The notes beneath the pieces were generated by a model. The model saw only the letters and a list, made by a program, of their open reading frames with translations, was not told where the DNA came from and searched no databases. Positions 24,140-31,240 of a stretch of DNA of 64,000 bases are shown here, piece by piece. Location: assembly GCA_021323855.1 (NCBI GenBank), contig JAJPKE010000017.1:248001-312000 (forward strand). Reading direction: 5' to 3'. The DNA comes from Chloroflexota bacterium (GTDB lineage: Bacteria; Chloroflexota; Ktedonobacteria; Ktedonobacterales; JADMIN01). Each line of letters begins with the position of its first letter. The first letter of the stretch is position 1. A program made the position numbers and the translations under genes.

Positions 24140-25060
24140 TCAGTCTTTGACCTCCATATAGCGCCAGACCAGCGCGGCAAAGGCGAGCGCGATAATCACC
24201 AGCGCGGCGATGAGATACGGTCCACCGGTGAGCGACAGGCGGATATTGGGATGCGTGGCGCCGAAGAACCAGTCCACCACATACACCGGCAACTGCCAGA
24301 GGTCCAGTAGCACAAACCACTCGTGGCCGTTGAAGTTCATGCCGCGAGCGATCACGGTGGAGACGACGCTGCTTATCAACGCCAGCCCCAGGAAGTAGCC
24401 ACTGGCATAGGGCCGCCGGTCGGTGAAGGAGGAGACAGCCAGCGCCAGCACACTATAAAACGTGGCCATGAGCAATCCGCCAACGAGCAGATGCCAGAGG
24501 TCGCCAGCATGGTCGCGCACATAATTGGCGGCGGAGTCTGCCAGCAACGCATTGCCGATGAAGAGCAGCAGTAGCGGCAATACCGTCAACAGCGAGAGTA
24601 GCGAGACCAACGCCAGCACCTGCGCGCCGATATAGTGAATGCGGCGAATCGGTGAGGCGAAATACAGCGACACTACCTTCATCCGCCGGTCCGCACAGAT
24701 CAGGTCCGGCGCGACCAACCCTGCGAAGAGTAGATAGAACAGCGCCAGGTTGTTGAAAATGGGGGGATAGAGCGTTGCTTTGCCCAGCGCCCCACGGGAA
24801 ATCACCTGAATCAACAGGAAAGCGGCGGTTGGCAGGAAAGCGATGCCGATCAGGCTCCACGGCAAAATTTTGTCGCGGAATGGCCGGCGCAATCCCAGCC
24901 CGCGCCGCGCCGCCGCCCAGGTCATCACGCTGAAGGTATGCGAGACGCCAAGCCGCGTGCCAGTATAGTGCTGGTAGCCACGGTCTACGATGCGCGCCTG
25001 GCCCACGCTGATACGCTCTGTATTGCCGGTATTGTCGAGGTTTCCCTGTTGCCCAATCAT
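24140..25060 (-). CDS. ABC-2 type permease subunit
   Basis: 306 residues, about six membrane helices after a ~60-residue cytoplasmic start (VIDRGYQHYTGTRLGVSHTF). GLVAPDLICADRRMKVVSLY before RRIHYIGAQVLALVSLLSLL is the loop between helices 2 and 3 in this ABC-2 group. Its ATG overlaps the stop of the upstream ATPase (ATGA), showing translational coupling. The N-terminal NLDNTGNTERI is encoded by 9-bp repeats. Probably an exporter or membrane-remodelling complex. Confidence 0.9.
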   Translation of the reverse strand: MIGQQGNLDNTGNTERISVGQARIVDRGYQHYTGTRLGVSHTFSVMTWAAARRGLGLRRPFRDKILPWSLIGIAFLPTAAFLLIQVISRGALGKATLYPPIFNNLALFYLLFAGLVAPDLICADRRMKVVSLYFASPIRRIHYIGAQVLALVSLLSLLTVLPLLLLFIGNALLADSAANYVRDHAGDLWHLLVGGLLMATFYSVLALAVSSFTDRRPYASGYFLGLALISSVVSTVIARGMNFNGHEWFVLLDLWQLPVYVVDWFFGATHPNIRLSLTGGPYLIAALVIIALAFAALVWRYMEVKD

Positions 25061-26049
25061 CGCGCTGCCTCCTTCACTTGTGTGGTCGCCTGCGCCGCCG
25101 GACCTGCTGGACCAGGCTCACCCGATTCGCCGGCGAGATAGATATCTTCAAGGCTCAGCGAGCGCCGCTTGAGGTACATGATGGGGATATTGGTCTCCAC
25201 CGCCGCGTCGCGGATGGCGTCGTAGACCTCATCCGAACGATAGCCCACCTGAAATTCGTAGCCGTTCCGGTCGCTTTCCACACTATAGCCACGCGCCTGC
25301 AACGCCTGCGCCAGCGCCGCGCCCTGGCCGCGTGTGCGCACGGAGACGGCGCCGGTCGCGGTGGTCAGTTCTGCCAGCGGTCCCTGGGCGATCACCCGGC
25401 CCTGGTTGAGCATGATAACGCTATCGGCGACGCGCTCGACATCGGTGAGCAGATGCGACGAGAGGATGACATGAATACCCATCTCATGCGCGATGCGCCC
25501 GATCAGCGCGATCATTTCATCTCTGCCGGCTGGGTCGAGGCCGTTGGTCGGCTCGTCCAGCAGCATCACGCGCGGGTCATGCACCAGCGCCTGCGCCAGC
25601 TTGACGCGCTGCTTCATGCCAGTGGAGAAGCCGCCAATGGCGCGATAGCGTTCCTCGCCAAGCCCAACGTGATAGAGTGTGTCGCTGGCGCGCTGGATGG
25701 CGACGCGCGCCGGCAACCCGTGCAGTTCGCCCATGTAGCGCACGAAATCCTGCGCCAGCCAGTCCGTCGGCAGGCAATCATGTTCCGGCATATAGCCGAC
25801 GAAGGCTCGCAACGCCAGCGCCTGCGTATACACATCGCAGCCAGCGACGGTCGCCCGGCCTTCGTCCGGCGTCAACAGTCCCAGCAGCAGCTTTATCATC
25901 GTGCTCTTGCCAGCGCCGTTCGGTCCCAGCAGGCCAGTGCAGCCCGCCGAGACGCTGAGCGAAACGTGGTCGAGCGCCAGCACATTGCCATATCGCTTGC
26001 TGAGGTTTTCGGTCCGCACGACCGGCTCAGCCAGCGCTGCATTTGTCAT
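25057..26049 (-). CDS. ABC transporter ATP-binding protein
   Basis: 330 residues. Walker A LLGPNGAGKST, signature FSTGMKQRVKLAQ, Walker B VMLLDEPTNGLDP, switch SSHLLTDVERV. The C-terminal tail ends in a Gly/Pro/Gln-rich stretch (GESGEPGPAGPAAQA). First gene of the leftward ATPase-permease-ATPase-permease set; two ATPases and two permeases may make two export complexes or one mixed complex. The leader contains a large block of G/C-rich repeats, and no promoter was picked out there. Confidence 0.92.
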   Translation of the reverse strand: MTNAALAEPVVRTENLSKRYGNVLALDHVSLSVSAGCTGLLGPNGAGKSTMIKLLLGLLTPDEGRATVAGCDVYTQALALRAFVGYMPEHDCLPTDWLAQDFVRYMGELHGLPARVAIQRASDTLYHVGLGEERYRAIGGFSTGMKQRVKLAQALVHDPRVMLLDEPTNGLDPAGRDEMIALIGRIAHEMGIHVILSSHLLTDVERVADSVIMLNQGRVIAQGPLAELTTATGAVSVRTRGQGAALAQALQARGYSVESDRNGYEFQVGYRSDEVYDAIRDAAVETNIPIMYLKRRSLSLEDIYLAGESGEPGPAGPAAQATTQVKEAAR

Positions 26050-26076
26050 CTGCGTCCTCCCCTATCTGAATAAAGG

Positions 26077-26245
26077 ACCTCACCCCGTCCCCTCCGCTAC
26101 GCTCCGTCGCCTCCTCCGCAACCCGATGGGTTGCTTCCACGCTTCGCGTGGCGGAGGCTCTCTCCCACAAGGAGAGGGGAGCGCAGCTACGCGCCCTTCT
26201 GGTTCCCCTCTCCCGCGCACGGGGGAGGGGTCAGGGGTGGGGCTA
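26077..26245. repeat. G/C-rich palindromic repeats, block 4
   Basis: Several arms of the CCCCTCTCC/GGAGAGGGG family in succession, with CACCCCGTCCCC at the left and GGGGTCAGGGGTGGGG at the right. Fills most of the space between the ABC operon and the Rrf2-like gene; 26250-26350 shows no gene. Confidence 0.8.
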
Positions 26246-26354
26246 TCTGGTCGTCATCTACGAGTATAACCAGCGCAGGTCGCGTGGAGATGGCGGAACT
26301 GTCACAACTCTACGGCAAAGTGTCGCAAAATTGTCACACGACTCTGCGTTGAAA

Positions 26355-26365
26355 TGGGATACAAT
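26355..26365 (+). promoter_or_regulatory. Candidate TGG-N2-TACAAT -10 of the Rrf2-like gene
   Basis: TGGGATACAAT, 28 bp before the ATG. No -35 at 16-18 bp; a TTGTCA lies 23 bp away, too far for sigma-70. Confidence 0.4.
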
Positions 26366-26393
26366 TGTTGTGGCTAGTGCGGAGGGGGTACCT

Positions 26394-26870
26394 ATGCGGT
26401 CCACGAATGTCAGTAGCGCCGTCAATTCGGGCTGGTTCGCGGCTGCGCTTCAGGCGTTGATGTTCCTGGACCAGCCGGGTGAAGGGCCGTGTTCGAGCGC
26501 CTCGCTGGCGGACCAGGTGCGCGCGCATGCCGTCTCGCTGCGGCGCATCATGGCGCCACTGGTGCGCGCAGGCATCGTGGAGGCGCGCGAGGGGCGCGAC
26601 GGCGGCTACCGGCTGGCGCGCCCGCTGGACCGCATCACACTGGCGGACCTCTATCGCGCGCTGAGCGCCGTCCCCACCAGCGAGCCACACCAGAGTGAAC
26701 CGTCGTGGAGCGCGCTGCTGCCCGCTGGCACACGCCTGGCGCTGGATGAAGTGGCGGCGGAGGCCGAAGCGCGCCTGTTGCAATTGCTGGAACAGCACAC
26801 CATCGCCAGCGTCGCCGCCCGCGCCCATGCGCTCGGCAGCGTGCATACGGCGATTGCAGCGGGCGAATGA
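26394..26870 (+). CDS. Rrf2-family regulator without Fe-S cysteines
   Basis: 158 residues. SSASLADQVRAHAVSLRRIM, then PLVRAGIVEAREGRDGGYRL and ITLADLYRAL form the winged helix and wing typical of Rrf2 (IscR/NsrR) proteins. The three cysteines that bind an Fe-S cluster in IscR or NsrR are missing, so it should sense something else, or act as a cluster-free repressor. ATG 26394 has GGAGGGGG five bases upstream, so the longer frame is not needed. It is divergent from the ABC operon and may regulate it or itself. Confidence 0.85.
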   Translation: MRSTNVSSAVNSGWFAAALQALMFLDQPGEGPCSSASLADQVRAHAVSLRRIMAPLVRAGIVEAREGRDGGYRLARPLDRITLADLYRALSAVPTSEPHQSEPSWSALLPAGTRLALDEVAAEAEARLLQLLEQHTIASVAARAHALGSVHTAIAAGE

Positions 26871-26886
26871 TGACGCGAAGATGGTC

Positions 26887-26950
26887 AGCGGTTAAAACCG
26901 CGCCTGGATGGCCGTTGGCCGCGAAGTCCGCCTGCGCGGACTCGGAACAG
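26887..26950. repeat. Half copy of the 150-bp inverted repeat (family P), copy 3
   Basis: AGCGGTTAAAACCGCGCCTG, then GATGGCC, and the inner hairpin AAGTCCGCCTGCGCGGACT; the second half is absent and G/C-rich repeats take its place. Confidence 0.7.
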
Positions 26951-26960
26951 GCGATGTCTG

Positions 26961-27097
26961 ATCTCCCCTCTCCTCGCAGGAGCGGAGCTGGGGGTGAGTC
27001 TCTCTCTGGCTCCTCTCTCCTCGCGGGAGCGGGGCTGGGGGTGAGGTCTTTTAGCACCCCTCTCCCGCGCACGGGGGAGGGGTTAGGGGTGGGGGCT
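26961..27097. repeat. G/C-rich palindromic repeats, block 5
   Basis: Three successive copies (about 26961-27000, 27010-27045, 27056-27097). The last one ends in GGGGTGGGGGCTA right before the methyltransferase ATG. Confidence 0.85.
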
Positions 27098-27098
27098 A

Positions 27099-27761
27099 AT
27101 GGATCGAGAAGCATGGCGGCGCGAGCGGCGGCTCTGGAACGAAGTGCAGATGGATACGATTTATGCGCGCCGCTATGATGAACAGTGGGGTGGGTATATC
27201 AATCCCAGCCATCAGCAGTTCATCGAAAAGTTCATGGCGCTGCTGCCAGCAGGCGGCCATATCCTCGACGCCGCCTGTGGAACCGGCAAATACTGGTCTA
27301 CCTTGCTGGCGCGCGGCTTCGCGGTGGAAGGCACTGATCAATCACGAATGATGCTGGCACAGGCGCACAAGAAACATCCCGATGTGCCGATCAAACACGT
27401 GGGATTGCAAGAACTGGCATATCACGATGCGTTTGACGGCGTGATCTGCATGGACGCGATGGAGATCGTCTTCCCCGAAGACTGGCCGCTGGTGCTTCAG
27501 CACTTCCACGAGGCGCTGCACCCCGCCGGGCACCTCTATTTCACCGTCGAGGTGGAGTCCGACGAAGAATTGGCGATTGCCTACGCTGCGGGGCTGCGCC
27601 TCGGTCTGCCGCTGGTCCGGGGCGAATACGCGCACCACGGCGGCTACCACTTCTATCCGACCGATGAACAGGTACGCGCCTGGCTCATTGAGGCTGGCTT
27701 CACACTGGTAGACTACGGCGAAGGCGACGACTACCGGCACTACCTCACGCAACGCGGCTAA
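27099..27761 (+). CDS. Class I SAM-dependent methyltransferase
   Basis: 220 residues. HILDAACGTGKYW (motif I, ~residues 52-64), GFAVEGTDQS (motif II acid), DGVICMDAMEIV and LHPAGHLYFTVE are the SAM-binding Rossmann blocks. The substrate is not indicated; YHFYPTDEQVRAWLIEAGF is common in small-molecule methyltransferases. The ATG directly follows a G/C-rich repeat whose GGGGTGGGGG may serve as the ribosome site, so the repeat appears to have fused to this gene's leader. Confidence 0.9.
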   Translation: MDREAWRRERRLWNEVQMDTIYARRYDEQWGGYINPSHQQFIEKFMALLPAGGHILDAACGTGKYWSTLLARGFAVEGTDQSRMMLAQAHKKHPDVPIKHVGLQELAYHDAFDGVICMDAMEIVFPEDWPLVLQHFHEALHPAGHLYFTVEVESDEELAIAYAAGLRLGLPLVRGEYAHHGGYHFYPTDEQVRAWLIEAGFTLVDYGEGDDYRHYLTQRG

Positions 27762-27803
27762 CACGTCATGCTGCCAAACTACAGCGCCATGACGAAACTG
27801 CAC

Positions 27804-27834
27804 TTGACATTTGCACAGTATAGGACTATACTGT
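27804..27834 (+). promoter_or_regulatory. Promoter and dyad operator of the DoxX gene
   Basis: TTGACA (27804-27809), 17 bp, TATACT (27827-27832). A 20-bp palindrome with 9-bp arms (ACAGTATAG/CTATACTGT, 27815-27834) covers the spacer and -10. TACTGTA recurs inverted at 27936-27942/27954-27960, making a second site in the leader. The form resembles BlaI/MecI or PadR-type control. Confidence 0.7.
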
Positions 27835-28000
27835 AACAGTAATGCACACAGTTGTTGCGCCGGTCCTTCACAACGCATGGGTTGGCACTGGTGCGGCAGA
27901 CTTTTCTATTTCTGTCTGCCAATCTATTTGCTGTTTACTGTAGCAAATGTAGTTACAGTATTGACAGGTGGGCGCAGCCCACAGCGGGAGGTTGAACATT

Positions 28001-28369
28001 ATGGTTATCGTCGCCATCGTCCTTCAAGTTTTATTGGCACTGGGATTTTTGCTCGCTGGGAGCGGAAAAGTGACCAGTGCAAAGCAATCGCTGCAACAGC
28101 GCGATCATCTGCACGTTGCGCCGTGGTTCTGGCGGCTCACCGGCGTTCTCGAACTCCTGGGCGCCGTTGGTCTGGTCGTCGGCATCTTCGCGCATCCCGT
28201 GGCGATCATCGCTGGCATTTTGCTCGCCATCATCATGATTGGCGCGAGCGGCACTCACATCATGCGGCGCGATAGCTTCTCCCATCTGGCGCCCGCGCTC
28301 ATACTGCTGGTGCTGGCGGTGGCCGTCGCTGTTCTTCAGTGGGCGTCGCTCGGCGGCAAGCCTGCGTAA
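28001..28369 (+). CDS. DoxX-family membrane protein
   Basis: 122 residues, four hydrophobic helices. VLLALGFLLAGSGKVTSAKQ at the start and LELLGAVGLVVGIFAHPVAI in the middle are typical of the DoxX-like (DUF) four-helix family; the next helix ends in GTHIMRRDSFSHLAP. The family is linked with redox and sulfur metabolism, but the exact role is unknown. ATG 28001 has GGGAGG upstream. It is preceded by a strong promoter and two dyads, so it is probably tightly repressed. The PadR gene follows 234 bp downstream. Confidence 0.85.
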   Translation: MVIVAIVLQVLLALGFLLAGSGKVTSAKQSLQQRDHLHVAPWFWRLTGVLELLGAVGLVVGIFAHPVAIIAGILLAIIMIGASGTHIMRRDSFSHLAPALILLVLAVAVAVLQWASLGGKPA

Positions 28370-28386
28370 TCTCCTCGGTCGCGGCA

Positions 28387-28483
28387 CTCGCGGCAATAAA
28401 TTGCCAGCGCACGAGCAGTAGACTGAAGTCCTTTTCGCCACGACTTCAGCCTCATATCCGTACTCCGGCTTTTCAAAGCCGAG
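28387..28483. repeat. Multi-hairpin dispersed repeat (family H), copy C
   Basis: CGGCAATAAATTGCC, then GACTGAAGTC and CGACTTCAG, and CGGCTTTTCAAAGCCG. Lies between the DoxX and PadR genes. Confidence 0.75.
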
Positions 28484-28509
28484 AGCATACCCTCAATCCT
28501 CCTGCCCTC

Positions 28510-28573
28510 TTGACAGGAGGATATTTCATCTGTTATTATTCAGTTGTACTTACTAATTTACACTACATGTAGT
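28510..28573 (+). promoter_or_regulatory. Promoter and operator of the PadR gene
   Basis: TTGACA (28510-28515), 18 bp, TATTAT (28534-28539) preceded by TGT. Just after the expected start lies ACTACATGTAGT (28562-28573), a perfect 12-bp palindrome with the TACATGTA core common in PadR sites. Autorepression is the natural reading. Confidence 0.65.
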
Positions 28574-28603
28574 AACGCTACGTATCGTTTCGAGGAGCAT
28601 GAC

Positions 28604-28921
28604 ATGCCGACGGATATGTCTGATCTCGGTCGTTTCAGCGATGTCTCGCTGCTCATCTTGCTCAGCCTGGCCAGCGGACCCAAGCACGGCTACGCCATGA
28701 TCGAGGATATCGAGCAATTCAGCGGCACACTATTTGAGCCGGGCACGCTCTATGGCGCGCTGATGCGGCTGGAGAAGAAGGGTTGGATTGCTGCGCTGCC
28801 TGCTGAGGATCGCCGCCACCCCTATCGCCTGACCGCCGAGGGCGCGATTGCGCTTGAACGGCAACTTGCCACGATGCGCCAGATCGTTACGGTCGGCGCA
28901 GAGCGGCTCTCGCTGGCGTGA
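28604..28921 (+). CDS. PadR-family transcriptional regulator
   Basis: 105 residues. The winged helix has LLILLSLASGPKHGYAMIED, then TLYGALMRLEKKGWIAALPA and RRHPYRLTAEG, the defining PadR segments. A short C-terminal helix allows dimerisation. ATG 28604 has AGGAG upstream; the longer frame starts inside the operator. The next gene, a membrane protein with a PadR-partner style N-terminus, begins 11 bp after its stop. Confidence 0.92.
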   Translation: MPTDMSDLGRFSDVSLLILLSLASGPKHGYAMIEDIEQFSGTLFEPGTLYGALMRLEKKGWIAALPAEDRRHPYRLTAEGAIALERQLATMRQIVTVGAERLSLA

Positions 28922-28931
28922 GGCGAAGCGA

Positions 28932-29885
28932 ATGGGAGAACCGAACGACATGGGAACCCCGCTCGAAAAATCAACCGCCGTGCGTGGCCGCGAACGCCTG
29001 CCGTTGCGTCTGGCGCGCGGAGCGTTGCGTCTTTACCCGGCTGCCTGGCGCGAGCGGTATGCCGAAGAGATGCTGCATGTGCTGCAACAGCACCGCGTGA
29101 CCGTCTGGACGGTGCTGGATGTGCTGGTTGGCGCCTTCGATGCCCACCTGCATCCCAATCTCTTGCCTGAAAGGGTGACATCTATGGCCTATCGCATTCG
29201 TACCAGCGAAATTATGGTCTTCTGCGCGTTTGTCTTGTTTGGGCTATGCTGGCTCTCCGTCAACTTCGTGCGCGACCCGCTGCCGCCCTGGGAGGAGGCC
29301 ACACGTCTGCATCCGGAACTGCTGACGGCGCTGACCATCGAACAGGCTGCCGGTGGTGTCGCCTTCCTGGCGTTGCTGGCGGGTGGATTGCCTATCCTCT
29401 TCTCCATCGTCCGTCAGGCGATAGCCGGGCGACGCTGGAGTGTGTTGCTCTGGCTCTGTGTGCCGCCAATCGCATTCGCGTTGCTCATCGGCTACGGCCT
29501 GCTGACCGTCTCCGCCTCGACGGTACGCCAGTCGTCTGCCCCCAATGCGCCGCTGACGCCGCTGGCCTTCATCCTCCAACTGAGTTTGTTGCTGCTCTTC
29601 GTGATAGCCGTCATCCTCAGCGTCTATGCCATTGCGCGCGCCGTCAATCGCAGCACGCTGGATACACGCCTGCTGCGGCTGATGCTCTGGCCGGCAGCCA
29701 TCATCACGCTGGCAATCGGCGTCGGGCTGGCGGCGACGATTGCACTCACCGCGTTCAGCTACGTAGATGCGCCGCAACTGGGGCCAGGGAACCTCGCCGC
29801 TGTGGCCGTAGTGATGGGGATTGCCACGGTGCTGGCCGTCTTTGCACTGCGGCGCGGCGTGGCGGCGGCACGGTATGCACGCTGA
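28932..29885 (+). CDS. PadR-associated multi-helix membrane protein
   Basis: 317 residues. The cytoplasmic N-terminus (RGALRLYPAAWRERYAEEML, then DVLVGAFDAHLHPNL) matches the short domain often found at the start of membrane proteins encoded after PadR regulators. About eight hydrophobic helices follow. No catalytic motif is seen. The ATG at 28932 is 11 bp past the PadR stop, so the pair is an operon; VanZ follows 31 bp downstream. The trio may sense and respond to cell-envelope stress (inference). Confidence 0.75.
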   Translation: MGEPNDMGTPLEKSTAVRGRERLPLRLARGALRLYPAAWRERYAEEMLHVLQQHRVTVWTVLDVLVGAFDAHLHPNLLPERVTSMAYRIRTSEIMVFCAFVLFGLCWLSVNFVRDPLPPWEEATRLHPELLTALTIEQAAGGVAFLALLAGGLPILFSIVRQAIAGRRWSVLLWLCVPPIAFALLIGYGLLTVSASTVRQSSAPNAPLTPLAFILQLSLLLLFVIAVILSVYAIARAVNRSTLDTRLLRLMLWPAAIITLAIGVGLAATIALTAFSYVDAPQLGPGNLAAVAVVMGIATVLAVFALRRGVAAARYAR

Positions 29886-29916
29886 TGCGCCAACTCATTC
29901 ACGCGAGGAGCTATCT

Positions 29917-30387
29917 ATGCAAATAGCGCAGCGTCGTTGGGGGCGTCTGTTGCCGGCGCTGGGGATTGTGCTGGCGGCGTGCGCGCTGGTGCTGTTTCCG
30001 TTCGACTGGCTTGCCGATGTCTGGCCGACGTATGGGCGGCTATTTGATGTCGTCTTTGCCAGCGTGCAGGCGCATCTGATCGGCCATGCGACGATATTTC
30101 TTCTGGCGGGGGCGCTAGTGTTGTTCGCGCTGCCGGGGTTGCGGCGGCATCCACTGCGCTATCTGGGCATCATGCTGCTGGGGGCGGTGGCCGAGGAGGG
30201 TTTGCAGAGCCTGGCAAAGCGCCAACTGCCAACGATCTGGGACGGGCGTGATCTGCTGCTCGATCTGATAGGTTTCAGCGCCGCCTATCTCGCGTATTTG
30301 CTCGTCCACGCGCTATTTTCTCGCAGAGCGCCGGTTGCTGCGCTGGCTAGCGGCGATAATCCACCTGAAGGTCGCGTTCGCGGATGA
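29917..30387 (+). CDS. VanZ-like membrane protein
   Basis: 156 residues, four helices. GHATIFLLAGALVLF holds the conserved His, GAVAEEGLQSLAK the conserved Glu and Gln, and GRDLLLDLIGFSAAY the Asp of the VanZ family pattern. VanZ gives low-level teicoplanin resistance in enterococci; most distant members have no known role. ATG 29917 has GAGGAG upstream. Third gene of the PadR operon; its last 41 bp overlap the convergent hypothetical gene. Confidence 0.85.
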   Translation: MQIAQRRWGRLLPALGIVLAACALVLFPFDWLADVWPTYGRLFDVVFASVQAHLIGHATIFLLAGALVLFALPGLRRHPLRYLGIMLLGAVAEEGLQSLAKRQLPTIWDGRDLLLDLIGFSAAYLAYLLVHALFSRRAPVAALASGDNPPEGRVRG

Positions 30388-31120
30388 ACTGCTGGACAGT
30401 GCGCCCACCGGGCACGGTGATGAGGCGCGTCATGCTTTCGCGCTGCAAGACGAAACTATAGGCGATGCGCGAATTATCTGGCGCGGACCAGAGCGGGCGC
30501 GCATAGATCGGCTCCATGATTTCGAAGCCCTCAGCGATGGCGGCGCGCAACTCACCAAACTTGCGGCGCACCGTCGCCTGCACCTGCGGCGGTAGCTCGC
30601 TGGTCGGCGTCGTCGCTTCTTCCTCCTCGGCGGGAATGCCATGCAGTGGCGCGGCGGATTGCTCATGCGCGCTGGCTGCTGAAGCGGCAGGTCGCACGAC
30701 CGTCAGGAGCGGCAACTGCGCAACGGGTGTTGTCAGCTTGGCGGCGGCAGCAGGCGCGGCGCTCTGCTTCGGCGCTTTGGTTGGCGATTTTGCCAGCGGC
30801 TTTTCTGGTGTACCGGCGGCCTGATGCGCTGATGAAGACTTGGGAGCGACCCTCGGCGCATCTTTCCGCGACTGATTGCCCGGTTGGCTGGTGTGCAGGG
30901 AACGCGGCATCTGCTCCGCGTCTGCGCCATGAGCATGAGAAGCGTTGCTGCGGGCATGGGATGAGCGCGGAGTGGCACTGGCGCGCTTCACAGTGGCACC
31001 ACCGTTACCGCCGCTCGCTGCTCTGTTCGCGCTGCGGACCTTTGCCGGGCGGCTGGGCGCGACCTCTATTTGCATCAGTTCGCGCGTTGCCGCTGCCGTT
31101 GCGCGTTTGTGCGTCGCCAT
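30347..31120 (-). CDS. Hypothetical protein with Ala/Ser/Pro-rich N-terminus
   Basis: About 257 residues. Residues ~1-170 are a basic, Ala/Ser/Pro/Lys-rich tract likely to be disordered. The last ~80 residues form a compact domain (VRRKFGELRAAIAEGFEIME, then YSFVLQRESMTRLITVPGGR and QFIRERDLQVDYR) with no family I know. ATG 31120 has GGGAGG seven bases upstream; the frame extends to ATG 31204 with weaker support. It lies just downstream of ftsI on the same strand, 120 bp away, so could be read through from the dcw cluster. The basic tract suggests DNA or cell-wall polymer contact, unproven. Confidence 0.65.
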   Translation of the reverse strand: MATHKRATAAATRELMQIEVAPSRPAKVRSANRAASGGNGGATVKRASATPRSSHARSNASHAHGADAEQMPRSLHTSQPGNQSRKDAPRVAPKSSSAHQAAGTPEKPLAKSPTKAPKQSAAPAAAAKLTTPVAQLPLLTVVRPAASAASAHEQSAAPLHGIPAEEEEATTPTSELPPQVQATVRRKFGELRAAIAEGFEIMEPIYARPLWSAPDNSRIAYSFVLQRESMTRLITVPGGRTVQQFIRERDLQVDYRR

Positions 31121-31240
31121 CACTGGCCTCCCTTCGCAATCAACCATCTCCTGCCAGGATATCCGTAGCTGGCGAACGATTTCGTCACCTGCGCTACCTG
31201 TCATGAAAAGCCCTTCGATACTCTCAACTCTATGAAAACA

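Noticed and set aside
22249..26049. Lantibiotic-type exporter assigned to the four-gene ABC cluster
   Set aside because: No precursor peptide, modifying enzyme or two-component system is adjacent, so the substrate is left open.
25078..26073. Rightward 331-codon open frame opposite the ABC ATPase
   Set aside because: Antisense shadow; Arg/His/Gln-rich composition typical of reverse-strand reading in GC-rich DNA.
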